From the NCBI GenBank assembly GCA_016702555.1, contig JADJDV010000006.1:186001-250000 (forward strand): a stretch of DNA of 64,000 nt. Direction: 5' to 3'. The stretch comes from Burkholderiales bacterium (GTDB lineage Bacteria > Pseudomonadota > Gammaproteobacteria > Burkholderiales > Burkholderiaceae_C). Position 1 is the stretch's first letter. Every line of letters begins with the position of its first letter. The notes below the pieces were generated by a model, which was given only the letters and a program-made list of their open reading frames with translations, was not told the origin of the DNA and did no database searches. Below, in pieces: positions 50,857-59,666 of this stretch. The position numbers and the translations under genes were made by a program.

Positions 50857-52776
50857 ATGTGCGGCATCGTCGGCGCGGTTTCCACGCGCAACATCGTTCC
50901 CCTGCTGGTGCAGGGCCTGCAGCGGCTCGAATACCGTGGCTACGACTCCTGCGGCGTGGCGGTGCATCTGCGCGATGCGGCCAGCGCGGCGCCCGCCACC
51001 CAGTTGCGCCGCCTGCGCGGCATCGCGCGCGTGGCCGACCTGGCGGCGCAGGCCGAGGCGCAGGGGCTGGCCGGCGGCACCGGCATCGCTCACACGCGCT
51101 GGGCCACGCACGGCGCGCCGGCGGTGGCCAACGCGCACCCGCACGTCAGCCGCGGCCCGGTGCCCGCCGGCATGGACGGCGAACAGGCGGCGGCGCGCCC
51201 GGCGCGCGTGACCCTGGTGCACAACGGCATCATCGAGAACCACGATGAGCTGCGCGCCGAACTGCTGGCGCGCGGCTACTTCTTCACCAGCCAGACCGAC
51301 ACCGAGGTCATCGTGCACCTCGTCGACAGCCTGTACGAGGGCGACCTGTTCGCCGCCGTGCAGGCGGCGGTGCGGCGCCTGCGCGGCAGCTACTCGCTCG
51401 CCGTGCTGCACCGCGACGAACCGCAGCGCCTGGTCGGCGCGCGCGCCGGTTCGCCGCTGGTGCTGGGCGTCGGCGCCGACGGCAAGGAGAACTTCCTGGC
51501 CAGCGACGCCATGGCGCTGGCCGGCGTGACCGACCAGATCGTCTACCTGGAAGAGGGCGACGTGGTCGATGTGCAGCTGGGCAAGACCTGGGTCAGCGAC
51601 CGCCAGGGCCAGCGCGTCACGCGCCCGGTGCGCACCGTGCAGGCCATGAGCGGCGCCGCCGAGCTGGGGCCGTACCGCCACTACATGCAAAAGGAGATCT
51701 TCGAGCAGCCGCGCGCCATCGCCGACACGCTGGAAGGCGTCGAGGCCGTGGTGCCCGAGCTGTTCGAGGCCGCCGGCCACCATGCGCCGGGCGAGGGCGC
51801 CTACCCGACCTTCCGCCAGGTGCGCCAGATCCTGATCCTGGCCTGCGGCACCAGCTACTACGCCGGCTGCGTCGCCAAGTACTGGCTGGAGGGCATGGCG
51901 AAGATACCCACCCAGGTCGAGATCGCGAGTGAATACCGCTACCGCGACTCGGTGCCCGACCCCGACACGCTGGTGGTCACCATCACCCAGTCCGGTGAGA
52001 CCGCCGACACCCTGGCCGCGCTGCGCCACGCGCAATCTCTGGGCATGCGGCACACGTTGACGGTGTGCAACGTGGCCACCAGCGCCATGGTGCGCGAATG
52101 CAAGCTGGCCTACATCACGCGCGCCGGCATCGAGATCGGCGTGGCCTCCACCAAGGCCTTCACCGCCCAACTGGCCGGGTTGTTCCTGCTGACGCTGGCG
52201 CTGGCGCGCGCGCGCGGTCTGCTGACCGACGAGCAGGAGGCCGCGCACCTGAAGGCCATGCGTCACCTGCCGACCGCCCTGCAGGCGGTGCTGGCGCTGG
52301 AGCCGCAGATCATCACCTGGGCCGAGCAGTTCGCCGGCAAGGAGCACGCGCTGTTCCTCGGCCGCGGCCTGCACTACCCGGTGGCGCAGGAGGGCGCGCT
52401 GAAGCTCAAGGAAGTCACCTACATCCACGCCGAGGCTTACGCGGCCGGCGAACTCAAGCATGGCCCGCTGGCGCTGGTCACCAGCAGCATGCCGGTGGTC
52501 ACCGTGGCGCCCAACGACGCGCTGCTGGAAAAACTCAAGAGCAACATGCAGGAAGTGCGCGCGCGCGGCGGCGTGCTGTATGTGCTGGCCGACGCCGACA
52601 CCCGCATCGACAGCGGCGAGGGCCTGCACGTCATCCGCATGCCCGAGAACTACGGCCCGCTGTCACCCATCCTGCACACCGTGCCGCTGCAGCTGCTGGC
52701 CTATCACACGGCGGTGGCGCGCGGGACCGACGTAGACAAACCAAGGAATTTGGCCAAGAGCGTGACGGTGGAGTGA
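50857..52776 (+). CDS. glmS: glutamine--fructose-6-phosphate aminotransferase (isomerizing) GlmS
   Basis: A 639-residue GlmS that makes glucosamine-6-phosphate, the first step to UDP-GlcNAc for the wall and lipid A genes in this window. Cys2 is the glutaminase nucleophile (MCGIVGAV); THGAP and HNGIIEN follow. The two SIS isomerase domains lie in the second half (ACGTSYYAG, SQSGETADTL-type ITQSGETADT) and the C-terminus ends with PRNLAKSVTVE. It is about 30 residues longer than E. coli GlmS because of an insertion near residues 95-115. No upstream riboswitch of the glmS type is seen. Confidence 0.97.
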   Translation: MCGIVGAVSTRNIVPLLVQGLQRLEYRGYDSCGVAVHLRDAASAAPATQLRRLRGIARVADLAAQAEAQGLAGGTGIAHTRWATHGAPAVANAHPHVSRGPVPAGMDGEQAAARPARVTLVHNGIIENHDELRAELLARGYFFTSQTDTEVIVHLVDSLYEGDLFAAVQAAVRRLRGSYSLAVLHRDEPQRLVGARAGSPLVLGVGADGKENFLASDAMALAGVTDQIVYLEEGDVVDVQLGKTWVSDRQGQRVTRPVRTVQAMSGAAELGPYRHYMQKEIFEQPRAIADTLEGVEAVVPELFEAAGHHAPGEGAYPTFRQVRQILILACGTSYYAGCVAKYWLEGMAKIPTQVEIASEYRYRDSVPDPDTLVVTITQSGETADTLAALRHAQSLGMRHTLTVCNVATSAMVRECKLAYITRAGIEIGVASTKAFTAQLAGLFLLTLALARARGLLTDEQEAAHLKAMRHLPTALQAVLALEPQIITWAEQFAGKEHALFLGRGLHYPVAQEGALKLKEVTYIHAEAYAAGELKHGPLALVTSSMPVVTVAPNDALLEKLKSNMQEVRARGGVLYVLADADTRIDSGEGLHVIRMPENYGPLSPILHTVPLQLLAYHTAVARGTDVDKPRNLAKSVTVE

Positions 52777-52874
52777 TTGACGGTGTACCCGTTGGGTCGC
52801 GCTGGCCACGCCCCGAAGATCACGCAAGAACGGTGTCCGTCGGACTATTACGGTCCAGCGCCAGCGGCGCACTC

Positions 52875-53160
52875 TCAATGAACGTTTGCAGCGGTGACCG
52901 ACTCCTCTGGTTTGGTCGCCCCTGGCGGGTAGCCCAGGTGATGAGACATCTCCGCGCCGAGCGCGCGTTCGATGAGGGCTTTCTTGAACGCCATGGAGGC
53001 CGTTTGCACAGCCTCGGCGCTCATGGGGCCAGTGACGAACTGATCGATCAGCTCAGCGGGGATGGCCGGCAACTGCGCCGGCGGCTTCTTCTTGCTTGGC
53101 ATACATGTTCCTGTGGGTCATGGTATGCCTCGCACACAAAATTAATGACAGGCTCGTGCT
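52875..53160 (-). pseudogene. IS256-family transposase remnant (N-terminal fragment)
   Basis: A 75-residue reading frame (52875-53102) matches the N-terminus of IS256/Mutator transposases: PAIPAELIDQFVTGPMSAEAV and KALIERALGAEMSHHLGYPPG. The rest of the transposase (about 330 residues with the DDE site) is missing. The upstream bases around 53125-53155 (CACACAAAATTAATGACAGG) look like the terminal part of such an element. An IS630 element is inserted a few bases further on. Confidence 0.85.
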
Positions 53161-53169
53161 CGCACTCTA

Positions 53170-54267
53170 TTGATCTTCTCATAATTCATGACATCACCAG
53201 AGCGTAGCCTGCATCCAGCAAGCGGCAATGATGGACGGACGCTTTTGAGCGCTCTTGAGTTTGTTGCGGGCGGTGGCATGCAATTCGCTCAGGTTGTTGG
53301 GACAGTAGTTGGCCAGCGCGTGCCGCTTGAGCCAGGCCCACAGGTATTCGACCGGATTCAGATCGGGAGCATAGGGAGGAAGAAAGGCGATCTGGATGTG
53401 TCCGTTCAAGCTGTCCAGGTAGTCGCGAACCAAGCGGCTCCTGTGGGCCTTCAGTCCATCCCAGATCACCAGCAGCGGTTGCTTCAGATGGGCCTTGAGC
53501 GCCTTGAGGAATTCGACGATCTCTTCTTTCTTGATGCTGCCCTCGTGCAGCCTGAACAGGCAGTTGGTGCGCGTGAGGCCGGCGATGACCGAGACGTGAT
53601 TCCAGTTGAAGTGAAACTGGATGACCGGCGTCTGCCCCTTGGGCGCCCAGGTGCGCACCCGGGTGGGTCGCTCGGACAGGCCCGATTCGTCCACGAAGAC
53701 GATCAGCCGGCTCTCTGGCTGGGCTTTTTTTTGAGCGCCGGCCAAGTCTTGCGCTTCCACGTCTGCACGGCATCCTCGTCGCGCTCGATGGCCCGTCGCT
53801 CGGGCTTTTGCGGGCTGAAGCCCAACGATCCGAGCAGGCGCCAGACGTGCGCCTGGCTGAAACGCACGCCATGCATGCGTTCGATGAGCACGCCCACGCG
53901 CTTGATGGTCCACAGTTCGGTGCCAAAGCCATGCTCGGTCGGGCTTTGCAAGAGAGCCGCCCGCACGCTGGCCAGTTGCGCCGGGTCAAGCTGTGCAGGG
54001 CGCCCGCGCTCGGGCACGCCACGCAGTGCATCGATGCCGCCCTCATCGAGCAATGCCTTCCATGTGTACACGGTCTGGCGTGCCACACCCACGGCCAATG
54101 CCACCTCGGCGCAGCCTTTGCCTTTTTGCAGCAACCGCCCGGCGCGCAAGCGCTTTCTCGCCGCCTCGCTCAATCGCTTTTGCACCACACTCATAGGCTC
54201 CAGAAACAAGTCTGAAGATACAACGCATGGACCGCATCGCGGTTGTCATGTTTTTGGAGAAGATCAA
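53170..54267 (-). mobile_element. IS630-family insertion sequence, complete
   Basis: About 1,098 bases between TA dinucleotides at 53168-53169 and 54268-54269, the usual IS630 target duplication. The ends are inverted repeats: TTGATCTTCTC at the left and GAGAAGATCAA at the right, continuing with a second matched CATGACA / TGTCATG block. One transposase is encoded in two overlapping frames. It lies next to an IS256 remnant. Confidence 0.88.
53194..54194 (-). CDS. IS630 transposase, expressed by -1 frameshift at an A8 tract
   Basis: The first frame (54194 down to 53703) has the helix-turn-helix KGCAEVALAVGVARQTVYTWK and ends soon after KKKPSQ. The second frame (to 53194) has the DDE catalytic part: VFVDESGLSERP, VIWDGLKAH and PPYAPDLNPVEYLW. 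They overlap at AAAAAAAA (minus strand, 53725-53732); slipping back one base there gives a 1,002-base message and a 333-residue transposase. This agrees with the programmed frameshift known in IS630 elements. No inactivating change was seen. Confidence 0.85.
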
Positions 54268-54395
54268 TAATGACGCCGCCCGATCCTCCTCGACATTGTC
54301 GAAGGCGCGGAATTGCGTGAGCGTCCAGCCGTCCCATCTTGCGCCGCGTTGTTGAGCTCCTGAGGATGGTGTCCACCTAATTTTGGTGGACACCC

Positions 54396-54572
54396 ATGAA
54401 TCCCAATCGCTCCAAACGCCGCGTTCACACCTCCGAGTTCAAGGCGCAAGTCCTTGATGAGTGCCGGCAGCCTGATGCCTCGGTAGCTGCCGTGGCCACT
54501 GGCCACGGCCTGAACCCCAACGTCGTGCGCAAATGGCTGGCCGGACGTGAGCGTCCAGTCAATCCATCTTGA
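54396..54572 (+). pseudogene. truncated IS66 tnpA (5' copy in the inverted duplication)
   Basis: The first 51 codons match the intact tnpA at 57542-57392 exactly (MNPNRSKRRVHTSEFKAQ and on), on the opposite strand. At 54547 the sequence changes to the terminal repeat of the neighbouring IS66 unit and the frame stops after seven foreign codons. It is a remnant of a second IS66 copy. Confidence 0.85.
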
Positions 54573-54594
54573 CGCGTACCCACTGCCGTGATCG

Positions 54595-55092
54595 TCACGC
54601 CGAGGTTTTGGCTCCCACGTCGGCGATGCACTCTGCGAGGTTGAGCGCAGCCATCAGCAGGTACTTCTCGGGGTCCGTTCGTGCACGCAGCAGGTCGTGC
54701 TTGCCGAGGTATCCATAGACGAATGCCAGCAAGTAGCGCTCGGGATGCTCGTCGCAGAACTGCTGAACCATCTGTTTGGCCAGATCGCCCGGCAACCCCT
54801 CGTTGAAGCGCGCCCGAGCCGTCAGCCGCTGCATGCATCTGTCCTGCACATCCTCCGAGACGATCGGCCACACATGGCCGCTGCGCTTCATCGCCTGGAA
54901 CGTCACCAGCAGGATGTGCAGCGGCACCTCCAGTTCTTCGAGGTCAACCCCCATGCGCGGCAGCACCAGGATCGAGGCCAGCAGATTAGGCCGCGCGGCG
55001 ATCTCGTCGGCCAGGCGTACCTTTTGAGCGTGATCCATGCCATTGATGTCGATGGCCGCCTGCACCATCACCGCCTGCGTGATCACGCCCAT
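54595..55092 (-). CDS. IS66-associated hypothetical protein (passenger)
   Basis: A 165-residue, mostly helical protein located inside the IS66 unit between tnpC and the inner terminal repeat. It follows the tnpC stop by two bases on the same strand. I recognise no named family; some IS66-type elements carry such an extra gene. The N-terminus MGVITQAVMVQAAIDI is hydrophobic but does not look like an export signal. It may help or control transposition; no activity can be read from the sequence. Confidence 0.65.
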   Translation of the reverse strand: MGVITQAVMVQAAIDINGMDHAQKVRLADEIAARPNLLASILVLPRMGVDLEELEVPLHILLVTFQAMKRSGHVWPIVSEDVQDRCMQRLTARARFNEGLPGDLAKQMVQQFCDEHPERYLLAFVYGYLGKHDLLRARTDPEKYLLMAALNLAECIADVGAKTSA

Positions 55093-55094
55093 CG

Positions 55095-56712
55095 TCAGCC
55101 TGGCCGCCAGCGATGCGGCAGCAACTCTTCAAGTCGATGATTCGGGTGCGCGTGGATGCGCGCGAGCACGTCACGCAGGTAGGCCCAAGGATCCAGGCCA
55201 TTGAGCTTGGCCGACTGCACCAGACTCATCACCACCGCCGCGCGCTGCCCGGCCAACTCGCTGCCCACGAACAGCCAGTTCTTGGCGCCGAGCTTCCACG
55301 GCTTGATCTGCCGCTCGATCAGGTTGTTGTCGATGGCGACTGCGCCGTCATCCAGGTGCAGCGTCAGCGCCTTCCACGCGTTGACGCTGTAGTCAATCGC
55401 CTCGGCGATCTTGCTGCCATCCAGCACCTGCGCGCGCTGCAGCTTGAGCCAGACCTCGAATTCGTCCCACAGCGGCCGGCTCAGTTGCTGCCGGGCCTGC
55501 TTGCGGACGCCTTCCTCCATGCCGGCGAAGGCCGCCTCAGCCTGGTAGAGCCGCGCCCAGCGCTGCAGCGCCTCGGCGGCCACGCCACTGGCCCTGCTGC
55601 CCCCGCTGGCTGAGCTCCTCGAAGCGCCTTCTGGCATGCGCGGCGCACGCCGCCGACCTGCGCTGCGGGTAGAGCCTGGCATCCAGCACAGCGTTGTAGC
55701 CGGCGTACTGGTCGGTGATCAAGGTGCCATTCCAGGCCGGCTCGGGGTATGGCGGCCCCTTGCCGCCAAGGAAGGCGACCGGGTACTGCGATCCCCGACC
55801 CGGGCAGAACTCGTAGACCACGCCAGGATGCGGATCGTGGTGGCTGCGCGCCCAGGCCCAGATGTAGGCCTTCTTGGTCTTGCCCGAGCCGGGCTCCAGT
55901 AGCGGCACCGGTGTCTCATCGGCGTGCAGCACGCGGCAGCCCAGGATGAAACGCCGTTGCGCCTCGTACAGCGGCTGCAGGGCGGCGCCGCCAGCGCCAG
56001 CCCAGGTAGCCAATGTGGAGCGCGGCGTATGCGCGCCCGAGCGGGCATTGATGGGCTCTTGCCGGTAGTACGGCAGGTGGTCCACGAAGCGGCTGATCAG
56101 CGTATGCGCCACCAGTCCGCTGGCGGGGATGCCGCCAGCGACCACATCCGGCTCGGCCGGCTCCTGGCGGATTTGCTGGCAGCAGCAGCACGCCCATTTG
56201 CCGTAGATGTGGCGGTGCACGAAGAACCTGGCCGGGATGATGTCCAGCCGCTCGCTGACGTCCTCACCGATGCGCTGCATGGGCCGGCCGCACTCTGGGC
56301 TTGGGCAGGTGGTGTCCGCAGGTTCGTGGCGATGCTCCACGCGCTCCAGGTGCTCCGGAAGTGCCTGGCGGCGTGGACGACGTGGTGGTGCCTTCGGGAC
56401 TTTGGGCGCCTGGGGAAGGTCGCGTTGCAACGCAGCCAGTTGCGCCTGCAGGCTGGCCTCGTCTTCTGCCAGCGCCTCCTGGAACAGGGCGCGCTGCTGG
56501 GCCGTCATGGCTTCGGTCCTGGCGCCGAACTTCCAGCGCTTCAGGCGCGCGAGTTCGAAGTTGACCTTCTCCAGCTTGGCGCGCGCCCAGGCGATCTCAC
56601 GCGCCTGGGCCTGCACCTGCTGCTGCAGCCGCGTGATCAAGGCGGCCGCCTGCGCTGGCAGGTGCACCATGTCGATGCAGTCCGTTGCGGTGTCGCCGAG
56701 CATGCCCGGCAT
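55095..56712 (-). pseudogene. tnpC: IS66 transposase tnpC, frameshifted
   Basis: The first frame (56712 down to 55537) carries the coiled-coil N-terminus, the zinc-finger-like CPSPECGRP and CCCCQQIRQE, and the catalytic Asp residues in LHADETPVPLL and ITDQYAGYN. The second frame (to 55095) carries the remaining part with the catalytic Glu region NNLIERQIKPWKLGAKNW. They are out of register by one base; the shift falls close to a C5 run at 55600-55604. Full length would be about 530 residues. It is probably inactive unless the shift is a sequence error. Confidence 0.85.
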
Positions 56713-56787
56713 GCTGCACGAGTCAGGGGGTGCTGTGCATCGGCAGATACGATGTCAACGCGCTGGCCACGGCGGCCCATGCCCGCT

Positions 56788-57135
56788 TTAGCAGCGGCTG
56801 ATGACGCTGAGTTCGCCCAGGCGCTGCCAGGGTAGGCCCAGCGCCAGAGCGCCGAACTGCTGGGCCGTGAGTTGCAGCGCTGGCATCGCGGAGCCAACTG
56901 AATCGCGCTCGATCCAGACGAAGCGCCCGGCGTGCAAGCGGCGCGTGGCGCACCACACGCCGAAGCCGTCGTGCACCAGCAGCTTAATGCGCGTGGCCCG
57001 CGCGTTGGCAAAGAGATAGCCGTGGTGGGCTTGCGCCTGGCCGATGGTGTTGATGACGACATTGAGTAGGCGGTCGGCACCGGCGCGCATGTCTTGCGGC
57101 TGGGTGCACAGCCATAGAGTGTCGATGCGGATCAC
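56788..57135 (-). CDS. tnpB: IS66 accessory protein TnpB
   Basis: A 115-residue protein of the IS66 TnpB (Orf2) family. The LWLCTQPQDMRAGADRLLN, HHGYLFANARATRIKLLVHDGFGVWCATRRLHAGRFVW pattern (the latter spanning about residues 40-75) is characteristic. Its role with TnpA in IS66 transposition is required but not understood. GTG at 57135 is the likely start, 11 bases after the tnpA stop; it is about 75 bases upstream of tnpC. Confidence 0.9.
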   Translation of the reverse strand: MIRIDTLWLCTQPQDMRAGADRLLNVVINTIGQAQAHHGYLFANARATRIKLLVHDGFGVWCATRRLHAGRFVWIERDSVGSAMPALQLTAQQFGALALGLPWQRLGELSVISRC

Positions 57136-57146
57136 CAGAGTAGTCC

Positions 57147-57542
57147 TCAGACGACAGCCATCGTGCCGGCCAGCGCGCGCAGCAGGGCCGCGTACTGCGG
57201 CGCCGCACTTGCTGCGCACTGCAACTTCAGCCGCAATCCGCCGCGTTCGAGTTCGATGCGGATGTCGGGCGGCGATGGCGGAAGGTTGGCGAGGCGGTGT
57301 TCGGACTTGGTCAACTCGACCGGTACGAACTGCAGGGGCGCCACGCGCTGCGTAGGCGCTGGCACCTCTGCAGCCATGCGCTTGAGGTTCTGTCCGGCCA
57401 GCCATTTGCGCACGACGTTGGGGTTCAGGCCGTGGCCAGTGGCCACGGCAGCTACCGAGGCATCAGGCTGCCGGCACTCATCAAGGACTTGCGCCTTGAA
57501 CTCGGAGGTGTGAACGCGGCGTTTGGAGCGATTGGGATTCAT
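57147..57542 (-). CDS. tnpA: IS66 accessory protein TnpA
   Basis: A 131-residue IS66 TnpA (Orf1). The helix-turn-helix of IS3/IS66 type lies in the first 50 residues (RRVHTSEFKAQVLDEC, VAAVATGHGLNPNVVRKWL). The C-terminal half is rich in Pro/Leu. The ATG at 57542 is immediately inside the terminal repeat region, which contains a further stem TGTCCACC...GGTGGACA just upstream that could block read-in transcription. Confidence 0.9.
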   Translation of the reverse strand: MNPNRSKRRVHTSEFKAQVLDECRQPDASVAAVATGHGLNPNVVRKWLAGQNLKRMAAEVPAPTQRVAPLQFVPVELTKSEHRLANLPPSPPDIRIELERGGLRLKLQCAASAAPQYAALLRALAGTMAVV

Positions 57543-57660
57543 GGGTGTCCACCAAAATTAGGTGGACACCATCCTCAGGAGCTCAACAACGCGGCGCAAG
57601 ATGGGACGGCTGGACGCTCACGGAATTGCGCCCCAGCAGGCCTCCTGTCAAGCAGCATAA

Positions 57661-57688
57661 CAAACAAAAAAGCCCCGAAAAGGGGCTT
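57661..57688 (-). terminator. intrinsic terminator on the minus strand
   Basis: On the minus strand AAGCCCC and GGGGCTT pair across TTTTC and are followed by a T-rich run (TTTTTGTTTG). It would end transcription from the winged-helix gene at 58201. The rest of 57690-57853 contains only a smaller GGGGT...ACCCC hairpin and no gene that I can support. Confidence 0.8.
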
Positions 57689-57853
57689 GAAGTGGGGTGC
57701 AATACCCCTCAATCTTGTTCTCGCGGAACTTTGATGTGTGACGCAGTAATGGTACCAACCGTCGAGGTCGGTGCACATCCCTAAAACTAGGTATTTTTGA
57801 GGGGTGAACCGAAGGCATCACAGCCGCAACGCGATCAACCCACCGGACTGAGT

Positions 57854-58201
57854 TCATCGCGCCGGCACAACCCCCAGACGCGCACGCCGATCTTGGCGGC
57901 AACGCGCCCATGCCGACAGGTTGGCGGCTTGGAGTGCATGAAGCAGGTCCGGCGCGAGACGGCCGTCCGAGGGCACGCGGTTGCAGCCCACCGCCATGCC
58001 AGCCTCGGTCAGGCTGAGCATGTTGCCGCTCTTGTCGGAGGCGTCGAAGGCGATCAGCGATCGCCGCGTCAACTCTCGCACGATGCGCGTCACTTGCGGG
58101 CGCGGCAAACCCGTGAGCGTTTCTATCGTCGTGCAACTGCAGGCTTCGGGATAGACGCGAACCATGGCCTCCAGGATCGGGCCCCAATGATCGACAAGCA
58201 T
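57854..58201 (-). CDS. winged-helix (MarR-like) DNA-binding protein
   Basis: A 115-residue protein with a likely winged helix-turn-helix at about residues 15-75 (IETLTGLPRPQVTRIVRELTRRSLI). It resembles MarR/ROK-type DNA-binding domains but is too short to include a ligand domain. GGAGGTG 7 bases before the ATG at 58201 is the strongest ribosome-binding site in this region. It lies between an IS66 element and a divergent small gene followed by two Crp/Fnr genes. Target and signal are unknown. Confidence 0.75.
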   Translation of the reverse strand: MLVDHWGPILEAMVRVYPEACSCTTIETLTGLPRPQVTRIVRELTRRSLIAFDASDKSGNMLSLTEAGMAVGCNRVPSDGRLAPDLLHALQAANLSAWARCRQDRRARLGVVPAR

Positions 58202-58443
58202 GGTTTCACCTCCGTGGCGTCGGCACCGGCGCGCGTTGACGCATCAGGCGTCAACCATGCATTGAGCATGACGTCAACTGGCCGACAAGTCTGTGCGGTG
58301 CAGCACGTTGGCCGAGGCCGTGCCCGCATTCGTGCGCCGACGTGTCCTGTCTGCAGGCTGCCGAATGGCCGCCCACTGTGCGGCAGGGCACAGACCGATG
58401 ACAAAGAGCCTGCGACTCTCCAGACCTGCTGCCCGGAGATCTT

Positions 58444-58680
58444 ATGCGACCTTTACTGCCCGAAAGCGGGCGACCCAGCGCGCCATGGTTGACACGCTTC
58501 GCCGCCGAAATGCTGCTTCGCCACCCTGAGATGCGGCCGCTCGACGCCATTCGGCACGCGGCACACGCGCACCAGAGCTATGGCGGTCTGGATGCCATGC
58601 TGGCGCTGCAGCTGCACCTGCGGTCCGCGCACTTGGCGCAGCGCCAGCCGCTGTCCGACACCGAGGACGTCTCGTCTTGA
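58444..58680 (+). CDS. small hypothetical protein
   Basis: A 78-residue protein with a helical, His/Ala/Leu-rich sequence (LTRFAAEMLLRHPEM, AHAHQSYGGLDAMLALQLHL). A CGGAGA sequence lies 6-7 bases before the ATG. I know no family for it. It is upstream of and in the same direction as the two Crp/Fnr genes and could be co-transcribed with them. Between it and the divergent winged-helix gene are about 240 bases without other recognisable features. Confidence 0.5.
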   Translation: MRPLLPESGRPSAPWLTRFAAEMLLRHPEMRPLDAIRHAAHAHQSYGGLDAMLALQLHLRSAHLAQRQPLSDTEDVSS

Positions 58681-58847
58681 CACGGATGATCACTTCATTG
58701 ACGGGCATCAAGCCAGCACGTCGATCGCCGCGCTGGAATCCCTCCCGTGGGCACCGCCGTGGTGCTGTGTTCGATACCGTACAGATGGGCCATGCCCGTG
58801 GCCCGATACGGCGCACGACGAGCAGTCCGCAACGGGAGTTGGCGACC

Positions 58848-59606
58848 GTGGGAAACAAAACGGTGGTGGGTCTGAAAGAGATCCGAAAAAATGGCTTGCT
58901 GGCGGCGCTGCCGGCAGACGCCCTGGCGCGCTGGTCGCCGCTGCTGGAGCGGATTGAATTGTCGCTCGGCAAGGTGCTGTACGAATCGGGTGGGCAGATG
59001 TCGCACGTGGTGTTTCCCACCACCGCCATCGTGTCCCTGATCTACATTCTGGAGTCCGGCGCCTCTGCTGAAATCGCCGTGGCTGGTCGCGAGGGCTTGG
59101 TGGGTATCTCGCTTTTCATGGGCGGCAACACCACGCCGAGCCAGGCGGTGGTGCAAAGCGCGGGCGAGGGGTTGCGTGTGCCGGCGGCGTTCCTCATGTC
59201 CGAGTTCAACAGCAAGGTCCAGGTCATGCATCTGCTTTTGCGCTACACGCAGGCCCTGATCACGCAGATGTCGCAAACGGCGGTCTGCAATCGACACCAT
59301 TCCCTCGACCAGCAGCTTTGCCGCTGGCTGCTGCTGAGCCTGGACCGCCTGCCGAGCAACGAGTTGACGATGACGCAGGAACTCATCGCCCACATGCTGG
59401 GGGTTCGCCGCGAGGGCGTCAACGAGGCGGCCGGCCGGCTTGCCAGAGAAGGCCTGATCAAGTATCGGCGCGGCCGCATCAAGGTGCTCGATCGCGCCGG
59501 CCTGGAGCAGCGGGTCTGCGAATGTTATGCCGTCGTGAAGAAGGAGTACGACCGCCTGCTGTCAGCGCCACCGGCGGCAGGATCGCCCCTCATCGGCACA
59601 TCTTGA
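58848..59606 (+). CDS. Crp/Fnr family transcriptional regulator, first of a tandem pair
   Basis: A 252-residue Crp/Fnr-type regulator with an N-terminal cyclic-nucleotide-binding beta roll (residues about 20-120, with GREGLVGISLFMGG) and a C-terminal winged helix (LTMTQELIAHMLGVRREGVNEAAGRL). It has none of the N-terminal cysteines that bind the iron-sulfur cluster of Fnr. GTG at 58848 with GGGAG 9 bases upstream gives the usual length. A paralogue follows 60 bases downstream. The signal is unknown. Confidence 0.88.
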   Translation: MGNKTVVGLKEIRKNGLLAALPADALARWSPLLERIELSLGKVLYESGGQMSHVVFPTTAIVSLIYILESGASAEIAVAGREGLVGISLFMGGNTTPSQAVVQSAGEGLRVPAAFLMSEFNSKVQVMHLLLRYTQALITQMSQTAVCNRHHSLDQQLCRWLLLSLDRLPSNELTMTQELIAHMLGVRREGVNEAAGRLAREGLIKYRRGRIKVLDRAGLEQRVCECYAVVKKEYDRLLSAPPAAGSPLIGTS

Positions 59607-59666
59607 AATACCGTCCGATCGCTGGGGAAGCTCGGCTGGCGGGCACCCTTTCGTATCGGAGTCACC

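Larger units (their letters stand above)
54317..57621. mobile_element. IS66 element with inverted duplicated end, flanked by an 8-base target duplication
   Basis: An IS66 unit (54547-57621, transcribed on the minus strand) is preceded by 230 bases (54317-54546) that are an exact inverted copy of its right end (57392-57621). Three copies of the terminal word GTGAGCGTCCAG are present: at 54317, 54547 and (inverted) 57610. The outer pair is flanked by GGAATTGC at 54309-54316 and 57622-57629, the 8-base duplication expected for IS66. No duplication flanks the inner end at 54547. Confidence 0.88.
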
